Shown here piece by piece: positions 14,310-18,788 of a DNA stretch of 18,788 nt; the stretch's first letter is position 1; each line of letters begins with the position of its first letter. The stretch comes from Nibrella saemangeumensis. Lineage in GTDB: Bacteria; Bacteroidota; Bacteroidia; Cytophagales; Spirosomataceae. Below the pieces are notes generated by a model. The model saw only the letters and a program-made list of their open reading frames with translations, did not search any database and was not told the origin of the DNA. The DNA is taken from NCBI RefSeq assembly GCF_039541915.1, contig NZ_BAABHD010000062.1:1-18788 (forward strand). Direction: 5' to 3'. Made by a program: the position numbers and the translations under genes.

Positions 14310-15464
14310 ATGAATCTACCGTCTACTCCTGATGCGCTGCTAGCTTCCGACTATGTCAAACATCCGACTAACTACCAGCCTAATCTGTTCACCGAGTCCC
14401 GCCACGAGTTCAGCGAACTGGAGAAAAAGATTGTCGTGTTAGTAGTTAATCAGATTGGCCATATGGCCCTAAAAGGTGAAATCAAGCCGGGATTCAACGT
14501 CAAATTCACTATCCCGTATAGCGAACTGACCAAGAAACACTATAGGGAGATTAGTGAAGCGGCTGACTCTTTACAGTCAAAGCGTCTATCATATCGGAAT
14601 GATAAGACGGAGAAGTTCTTGTTTATTACTCCTTTCCCCCGGGTAGAATCCGAAATAGTAGATGGTAAAAAGGTTATCGAATTGACGATGTTCGCCGATG
14701 TTGTTCCGCACTTTGCGGAGCTTGGCCAGCGCTACACCAAGTACGACCTGGATATCATGCTGTCATTAGGATCAGTGTACGCCCAGCGCTTCTACGAGAT
14801 CGTGTCGATGTATCACCACCGCGGTCAGAACCAATTTCGCTACATGGTGGATCGGTTGCGCCACATGGTCAACTATCCGGAGCAACACTCATTCGCTGAC
14901 TTTAAGCGGAATGCTTTGGTTAGGGCGCAGAAAGAACTATTGGAGAAAGCAGGAATGATTCTGGATTGGAAGCCAACTAAAAAAGAAGGCAAGCGGATTC
15001 TTGAATTGGAGTTCTCCATCAAAACACAACGACAGATAGCGCTGGAGAATGTTGAGCAGGACCGGCAATTTATTAATGCCATGCCTATTAACGAAGCTGT
15101 TCAGGCTGCCTGGAAGCTTATGGCTAACTACAAATTGACGGACTGGCAGAAAGAGTTGATCGTGTCGGATCTTACCATCCTGGAGACGTTCTACAGAGTG
15201 GATTCAGAGCTCTCTAATGGCTTACGGCCGAAAGTCAGGAACCGAACAGCATACCTGGTGAAGTCCCTCGGAATTGACAAACAGCCTACCCAAGTGCCTA
15301 CACCTCCGCTGCCGCAGCTATCAATCTTTCCCTTTCAGCCGGCCGACGGAATTTCCGCGCCGGTACCCAAATCTCCACTACCATCAACATCATCCATTGG
15401 CCGGTCAGCTAAGCCGCAGTCGATTGGTGAAATTTTTGGCGATATGAACCCAAGTAAAAAATAA
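14310..15464 (+). CDS. Rep_3-family plasmid replication initiator protein
   Basis: This 384-residue initiator would bind the upstream iterons, open the origin and recruit the host helicase. It has the two winged-helix layout of Rep_3 (RepB/RepE/Pi-type) initiators. WH1 spans about 28-140, starting in FTESRHEFSELEKKIVVLVV with IPYSEL at 68-73. WH2 spans about 144-240, with YDLDIMLSLGSVYAQRFYEI and then RGQNQFRYMVDRLRHMV and FKRNALVRAQKEL. The C-terminal 60 residues are Pro/Ser-rich and probably flexible, as is common in Bacteroidota members. The chosen ATG lies about 20 bases after a promoter-like pair, and the N-terminal sequence before WH1 is short and plausible. It shares its intergenic region with the 253-residue gene, which diverges. 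Confidence 0.93.
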   Translation: MNLPSTPDALLASDYVKHPTNYQPNLFTESRHEFSELEKKIVVLVVNQIGHMALKGEIKPGFNVKFTIPYSELTKKHYREISEAADSLQSKRLSYRNDKTEKFLFITPFPRVESEIVDGKKVIELTMFADVVPHFAELGQRYTKYDLDIMLSLGSVYAQRFYEIVSMYHHRGQNQFRYMVDRLRHMVNYPEQHSFADFKRNALVRAQKELLEKAGMILDWKPTKKEGKRILELEFSIKTQRQIALENVEQDRQFINAMPINEAVQAAWKLMANYKLTDWQKELIVSDLTILETFYRVDSELSNGLRPKVRNRTAYLVKSLGIDKQPTQVPTPPLPQLSIFPFQPADGISAPVPKSPLPSTSSIGRSAKPQSIGEIFGDMNPSKK

Positions 15465-15483
15465 TGGGCTGCTTTGCCAGATT

Positions 15484-15542
15484 GTACCTGCCGCCGGCGC
15501 GGGACACAGGTCCCAGCCGGTTCGATACCGAGGGACAGGTAC
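15484..15542 (+). terminator. Nested G+C-rich inverted repeats after rep, probable terminator or structured site
   Basis: CCGGC-GC-GGGAC (15494-15505) pairs with GTCCC-A-GCCGG (15510-15520) around the loop ACAG. An outer pair, GTACCTG (15484-15490) / CAGGTAC (15536-15542), encloses it. The structure starts about 20 bases after the rep stop codon, where a terminator is expected. There is no T-run after it, so a plasmid-specific role such as a resolution or single-strand site cannot be excluded. Confidence 0.4.
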
Positions 15543-15825
15543 CCAGAAAACCCTTCATTTGGTGTTCTAAACAGACCGAGTAGTCGAGTTCTACTTGACT
15601 GTATGACTACCGGTCAACTCCACTGACATAAACAATATCGTCAATATATCTAAAGAGCCAGCGCAATCTGAGCTTTTTACCGTGCTACACCTCCATGAGG
15701 TGTCACTCTTCGCCCTAAATATTTGTGGCATTATGGAGTAATTGGCTTTATACTAAATAGCTGATAAACAGCTTTTACGAATTTCCCCAAGGCATTCAGT
15801 TTTTCGTTCGTCTATTCTGGAACCT

Positions 15826-15856
15826 TGTTAATCGACCCTAAAAGGCTGTTAATCGA
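15826..15856 (+). promoter_or_regulatory. Tandem direct repeats 21 bp apart: candidate LytTR regulator binding site
   Basis: TGTTAATCGA occurs at 15826-15835 and again at 15847-15856, exactly 21 bases apart. LytTR-domain regulators such as AgrA and AlgR recognise two roughly 9-bp direct repeats separated by about 12 bases, with a GTT-N-A/G-T/G core, which GTTAAT matches. The proximal copy ends five bases before the predicted -33 element. The operon it precedes encodes a LytTR regulator, so autoregulation is the simplest reading. Confidence 0.55.
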
Positions 15857-15861
15857 ATAAA

Positions 15862-15893
15862 TTTAAATAGCTATGGGGCTTTACCTACTTTTG
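15862..15893 (+). promoter_or_regulatory. Bacteroidota-type promoter of the two-component operon
   Basis: TTTA (15862-15865) is followed after 20 bases by TACTTTTG (15886-15893), an exact match to the -7 consensus TAnnTTTG. Transcription would start near 15900, leaving a leader of about 50 bases to the first kinase ATG. The direct repeats immediately upstream suggest activator control. Confidence 0.6.
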
Positions 15894-15952
15894 GTAACAT
15901 TCGATCCCACTACCCAAATTTCCTATCATAAATCTGATTAGAATCACTCCCA

Positions 15953-17170
15953 ATGCCTGTTTTTTCATACAGCGTTTCACATGGACGGCATGTCAAAGCA
16001 ATAATGGAAACTGACTTAGACCGAAATCGTTTATTCCTGCTATTGACCAGCCCTGCCCGGTCTTATCGGGTAGCCCGCCATACCTTAATGTGGTCCGCCA
16101 CAATTTGGCTCATTTTTCGCGGGTTCAAATTAATCGGTGTGTCTATCACCAATCCGGTCGCGCAGCACCAATATATTTTAATATCAACCCTGTTCTTTAG
16201 CAGTCTTACCATTGGAGCCTACCTACTGGCTACCCTGCTGATTCACCGGTTTATTCTCCAGCGGTTTCGACCTGGTGTGTTTATGCTGTATTTATTAGGC
16301 GTACACGGGTTAACCTCTATGTTGGTGTACTGGCATTTTATCTTCTTTCTCCGCTACTTCGGGCCAGACAACCTGCCTGGGGTGTACAGCCGTAACGCCG
16401 AACACGTAGCCGGCTTAGCGATGTGGCAGATCCCTTTCGATACCATTATCGTTCTCCTGTTCTCGTATTCATTGTTTTACAACTACTTGCTGTACGCCGT
16501 TGGTTTGAAAGCCTTCAAAGACCTTTTTACGGCGAGACTCAGGCAGGAGCGGTTAGAGAAAGAAAACCTGCTGCTGGAGTTCAATTTTCTGAAAGCGCAG
16601 ATCAATCCCCACTTTTTGTTCAATACCCTCAACAACATCTACTCCTTCTCCTTTAAATCACCCGATAAGGTGCAGGATACGGTACTTAAACTGGCGGATC
16701 TGATGCGTTACTCACTCTACGAGACAGAGATCGAGCGGGTTCTGTTAGCCAAAGAGATCCAATTTTTAGACAGCTATATCGAATTGCAACGGATTCGCTA
16801 TGATGCTGGTACTACCCTCTCTTACACCGTGCAGGGCAGTCCCGGCCAGTTCACCATTCCTCCGCTGCTACTGATTGTGTTTGTAGAAAATGCCTTTAAA
16901 CATGGCCTACAGGCCAATACGCAAACAGGTTGGGTAAAGATTTGCTTAACTATTGACCAGGACATGCTCACCTTTACCGTTGAAAATAACCTGCCGCTCC
17001 GCAAAAACAGGGAGGTAGGTGGTATCGGTCTGACCAACGTGCGCAAACGCCTGGACCATGCCTTCGGCAGTTCTTATCAGCTTCGAGTTGATGAGTTGCC
17101 TCAGTCGTTCTGCGTCCAGCTAACCCTCCCCTTATATGAACTCGCCATATCGAGTAATCATCGTGGATGA
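15953..17170 (+). CDS. LytS/YehU-type sensor histidine kinase
   Basis: This 405-residue membrane kinase has about four hydrophobic helices in residues 44-185, a coiled linker (about 186-210), and the His_kinase (PF06580-like) core. The core has FLKAQINPHFLFNTLNNIYS with the phospho-acceptor His220. The ATP-binding lobe has an N-box VFVENAFKHG (309-318, Asn313) and a glycine-rich GGIGLTNVRKRL (356-367). It would sense a signal at or in the inner membrane and phosphorylate the LytTR regulator encoded by the overlapping next gene. The first ATG at 15953 is used here; an internal ATG at 16004 (residue 18) is an equally plausible start, since the intervening residues look unstructured. Such pairs often control peptide-antibiotic loci, and the genes that follow fit that. 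Confidence 0.9.
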   Translation: MPVFSYSVSHGRHVKAIMETDLDRNRLFLLLTSPARSYRVARHTLMWSATIWLIFRGFKLIGVSITNPVAQHQYILISTLFFSSLTIGAYLLATLLIHRFILQRFRPGVFMLYLLGVHGLTSMLVYWHFIFFLRYFGPDNLPGVYSRNAEHVAGLAMWQIPFDTIIVLLFSYSLFYNYLLYAVGLKAFKDLFTARLRQERLEKENLLLEFNFLKAQINPHFLFNTLNNIYSFSFKSPDKVQDTVLKLADLMRYSLYETEIERVLLAKEIQFLDSYIELQRIRYDAGTTLSYTVQGSPGQFTIPPLLLIVFVENAFKHGLQANTQTGWVKICLTIDQDMLTFTVENNLPLRKNREVGGIGLTNVRKRLDHAFGSSYQLRVDELPQSFCVQLTLPLYELAISSNHRG

Positions 17171-17888
17171 CGAACCGCCAGCCCGCGATGTGATAGAAGT
17201 ATTTGTAAATCGTGTTCCTGATCTACAGTGCGTAGCGATCTGTGGGAACGCCCACCAGGCTATTGATGCCATTCAGCAGTGGCAGCCGCATCTGGTGTTC
17301 CTGGATATTCAGATGCCCGACATGACCGGCATCGACCTGTTGCAGTTGCAATTACCTCTCCGGCCGGAGATCGTTATCACCACGGCCTACTCTGAACACG
17401 CCCTGAAAAGCTACGAGTTTGCCGTGTTGGATTACCTGATGAAGCCTATCTCCTACGAACGGTTTATGCAGGCGGTGGTGAAGTTTAAACAAAAGCAGAT
17501 AAACCCACAGCCCAACTGGTCAGCCATTAGCCCCCTACCCGCTGACGAGGCTAATACGGTAAGTAGTTCGGAGCAGTCGGTATGGCTTCGGGAGGAGAAG
17601 CGGCTGCTGCAAATTCCCTACGAGGAGATTCTTTACGTAGAAGCCATGAAAGACTATGTTAAAGTCTATCTGAAAGAACAGATGATTCTGACTCATCTCA
17701 CCATTGGCAAGGCCGAAGAACTTTTTCCGCCCCCCTATTTTATCCGAATTCACCGCTCCCACATTGTCCGGCGGGGAGCCATCCGGCTTATCGATGGCAA
17801 TTTAATTCGACTAGTCAACGACACCGAATTACAGATCGGTCCGAACTTCCGGGACGAACTTAAAAAGTATATATCGGCTTTACGGTAG
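17136..17888 (+). CDS. LytTR-family response regulator
   Basis: This 250-residue regulator has a receiver domain (1-118) with the acidic pair Asp11/Asp12, phospho-acceptor Asp57 in LVFLDIQMPDMTG, the switch Thr83 and Lys103 in LMKP. A LytTR DNA-binding domain follows at about 148-247 (EKRLLQIPYEEILYVEAMKD, then FIRIHRSHIVRR and ELQIGPNFRDELKK). It overlaps the kinase gene by 35 bases, so the two are translationally coupled. Its likely targets are the 21-bp-spaced direct repeats upstream of the kinase gene. I did not find the same repeat before the small peptide ORF that follows. Confidence 0.93.
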   Translation: MNSPYRVIIVDDEPPARDVIEVFVNRVPDLQCVAICGNAHQAIDAIQQWQPHLVFLDIQMPDMTGIDLLQLQLPLRPEIVITTAYSEHALKSYEFAVLDYLMKPISYERFMQAVVKFKQKQINPQPNWSAISPLPADEANTVSSSEQSVWLREEKRLLQIPYEEILYVEAMKDYVKVYLKEQMILTHLTIGKAEELFPPPYFIRIHRSHIVRRGAIRLIDGNLIRLVNDTELQIGPNFRDELKKYISALR

Positions 17889-17914
17889 GCTTTGTCTATT
17901 CTAAACCCACTTTG

Positions 17915-17931
17915 GTCGAAAAAATTTCGAC
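17915..17931. repeat. 7-bp palindrome with 3-base centre, overlapping a promoter element
   Basis: GTCGAAA-AAA-TTTCGAC is a perfect inverted repeat. Its right arm contains TTTC (17925-17928), the candidate -33 element of the promoter for the small downstream ORF, so a protein bound here would compete with RNA polymerase. Its position 27 bases after the regulator stop also allows a weak hairpin, but no T-run follows. Confidence 0.45.
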
Positions 17932-17956
17932 ATGCTATAGAGAGCAGATAGTTTTG
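17925..17956 (+). promoter_or_regulatory. Candidate promoter for the small peptide ORF and lanB-like gene
   Basis: TAGTTTTG (17949-17956) matches the -7 consensus TAnnTTTG exactly, with TTTC (17925-17928) 20 bases upstream as an imperfect -33 element. The start point would be near 17963, about 20 bases before the ATG at 17983. It matches the form of the promoters at 4793 and 15862. Confidence 0.45.
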
Positions 17957-17982
17957 AGAGAAACAAGACCATCTGAACTTAT

Positions 17983-18135
17983 ATGAATTCATTCAACTAC
18001 CGCAAACAGCGCACCGCTGCTCACACTACTAATCCTACGAATCTTTCTGCCGGCAAGGGACCACTCACTACCTCGGTGTGTACGTCAACTAGCATTATTT
18101 TCGGGCAGGCTCCTGCCGCAAAACCCGTTCGGTAA
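17983..18135 (+). CDS. Small Ser/Thr-rich peptide, candidate class I lanthipeptide precursor
   Basis: This 50-codon ORF encodes a peptide starting MNSFNYRKQRTAAHTTNPTN, with a C-terminal half rich in Thr/Ser and a single Cys (PLTTSVCTSTSIIFGQ, residues 27-42). It begins about 20 bases after a promoter-like pair and ends 23 bases before the LanB start, which is where lanthipeptide precursors usually lie. LanB would dehydrate its Ser/Thr, and Thr29 to Cys33 could close a ring the size of nisin ring A. It has no double-glycine motif and only one Cys, so at most one thioether ring could form. I do not recognise a known leader family; the call is from context and composition. Confidence 0.5.
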   Translation: MNSFNYRKQRTAAHTTNPTNLSAGKGPLTTSVCTSTSIIFGQAPAAKPVR

Positions 18136-18158
18136 GATCTACTGGTGACTGTACTTTT

Positions 18159-18689
18159 ATGAGTTTGCCGAATTTCTTTTGGCTGCGTCAGCCGCTTCTC
18201 TCCATTGAGCGGTTGACGCATTGCCTCTCTACAGGTCATATCGAGGAATTATTGTCGGATCAACACGTTAGCGAAGCCATCCGAATTGCGGCTCCGGGGT
18301 TAAACACGCAGGAGCTACTAAACGCTACCCTCTCCCCTAAAGTGGCCGAAACGCGGCTGAAATACCTCCTTCGTATGAGTACCCGCTGTACACCTTTCGG
18401 GCTGTTTGCGGGTGGTACCGTAGGATACATCGATACTTCATCAATCCTGGATTTTACCAACCGGCAAGCCAGGCCGCATCATCGGTTAGACATGCAGGTG
18501 TTGACCGAACTAGCCTACGACCTTTCCAATAGGCCTGAGCTTCAACACCAACTCCGATATGTTACCAACCAGACTGTGTACCAGGTTGGTCAGCGACTGC
18601 GCTACACCGAAAAACACTGGTTAGATGGCCAATGGCATTATTTTAGTAGTGAGGTGCCGGCAGAGTCATCTATTCTGAAGGTGGGGTAG
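18159..18689 (+). pseudogene. Truncated class I lanthipeptide dehydratase (LanB N-terminal part)
   Basis: The 176-residue frame opens MSLPNFFWLRQPLLSIERLT, the usual LanB start, and carries the diagnostic LRMSTRCTPFGLFAGGTVGY (about 68-87), then RLDMQVLTELAYDLS and a YQVGQRLRYTEKHWLDG segment. This matches the first part of the glutamylation domain of lantibiotic dehydratases, which activates Ser/Thr of the precursor with glutamyl-tRNA. Full enzymes have about 1000 residues, or about 700-800 for split N-terminal forms, so only a fifth is present. The frame ends abruptly at TAG (18687-18689) after ILKVG, and the following DNA does not resume LanB-like sequence in any forward frame. An insertion at about 18683 is the likeliest cause. 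The product would be inactive. Confidence 0.8.
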
Positions 18690-18788
18690 TTTTGCAGTTT
18701 CGTACAAAATCCGTCACTTGGGGCCATTGCCCTTGTTCCGTGGCCGAACCAGCGGAAAACTCAGCAACGCTTTCAGGTCAAACTGGAC
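18684..18788 (-). mobile_element. Probable end of an unidentified insertion sequence interrupting the LanB gene
   Basis: The LanB similarity stops at about 18683. From the window edge down to a TGA at 18716-18714 the minus strand has an open frame of 24 codons ending FPLVRPRNKGNGPK, followed by about 30 non-coding bases to GGGGTAGTTTTGCAG at the junction. A transposase stop codon about 30 bases inside a terminal repeat is normal IS layout. I cannot name the family, and 24 open codons could arise by chance. Confidence 0.35.

Larger units (their letters stand above)
15465..15952. other. Intergenic region between rep and the sensor kinase gene
   Basis: No gene is visible in this 488-base stretch. 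Its first part holds a G+C-rich stem-loop system (15484-15542). A 7-bp hairpin, ACACCTC-CAT-GAGGTGT, is at 15687-15703. The last 130 bases hold the direct repeats and promoter of the two-component operon, annotated separately. The middle, about 15550-15820, shows no recognisable signal. Confidence 0.6.

Overview
The window looks like part of a plasmid, or another iteron-replicating element, from a Bacteroidota bacterium. A Cytophagales/Spirosoma-like host is my inference. Support for the phylum comes from four promoter-like sites with the TTTG-N19/20-TAnnTTTG architecture, an outer-membrane-type protein with carboxypeptidase-regulatory and TonB-plug domains, a LytS/LytTR two-component pair, and an N-terminal transposase sequence typical of Bacteroidota IS481 elements. 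A Rep_3-type initiator gene (14310-15464) sits next to at least nine iterons (13767-14198) and a perfect DnaA box (13931-13939), which marks a replication origin. Genes left of the origin are on the minus strand and genes right of it are on the plus strand.

Left arm, minus strand, read from right to left. An orphan 1184-residue macroglobulin/TonB-plug protein (11922-8368) is followed by a secreted-peptide cluster. That cluster holds a fusion of a degenerate C39 domain, a VKOR domain and a thioredoxin domain for disulfide formation (8220-6583), a UGT-like GT-B glycosyltransferase (6586-5249), a 65-residue double-glycine-leader peptide with six cysteines (5213-5016), a GT-A glycosyltransferase (4736-3930), a C39-peptidase ABC exporter (3916-1493) and an HlyD-type adaptor (1464-160). 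The gene content parallels sublancin-type glycocin clusters: a GG-leader peptide, a C39 exporter, a glycosyltransferase and thiol oxidoreductases. The cysteine pattern and the presence of two different glycosyltransferases differ from that model. A perfect 25-bp hairpin overlaps the stop codon of the peptide gene, and a separate promoter drives the glycosyltransferase-exporter-adaptor unit. DNA from about 3.9 to 8.3 kb is clearly more A+T-rich than its flanks.

Right arm, plus strand. After rep and a 490-base intergenic region comes a LytS-type histidine kinase (15953-17170) overlapping a LytTR response regulator (17136-17888). Their promoter carries two direct repeats exactly 21 bp apart, the spacing LytTR regulators use. 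Next is a small 50-codon Ser/Thr-rich ORF with one Cys (17983-18135), with its own promoter and palindrome, and then the start of a class I lanthipeptide dehydratase (LanB) that stops after 176 residues. This arm looks like a second RiPP locus, a class I lanthipeptide locus with its own regulatory pair, apparently broken by an insertion sequence at about 18.68 kb.

Both edges of the window appear to lie in insertion sequences: the 5' end of an IS481-family transposase on the left (well supported) and a probable unidentified IS end on the right (weakly supported). No partition, mobilization or resistance genes are visible.
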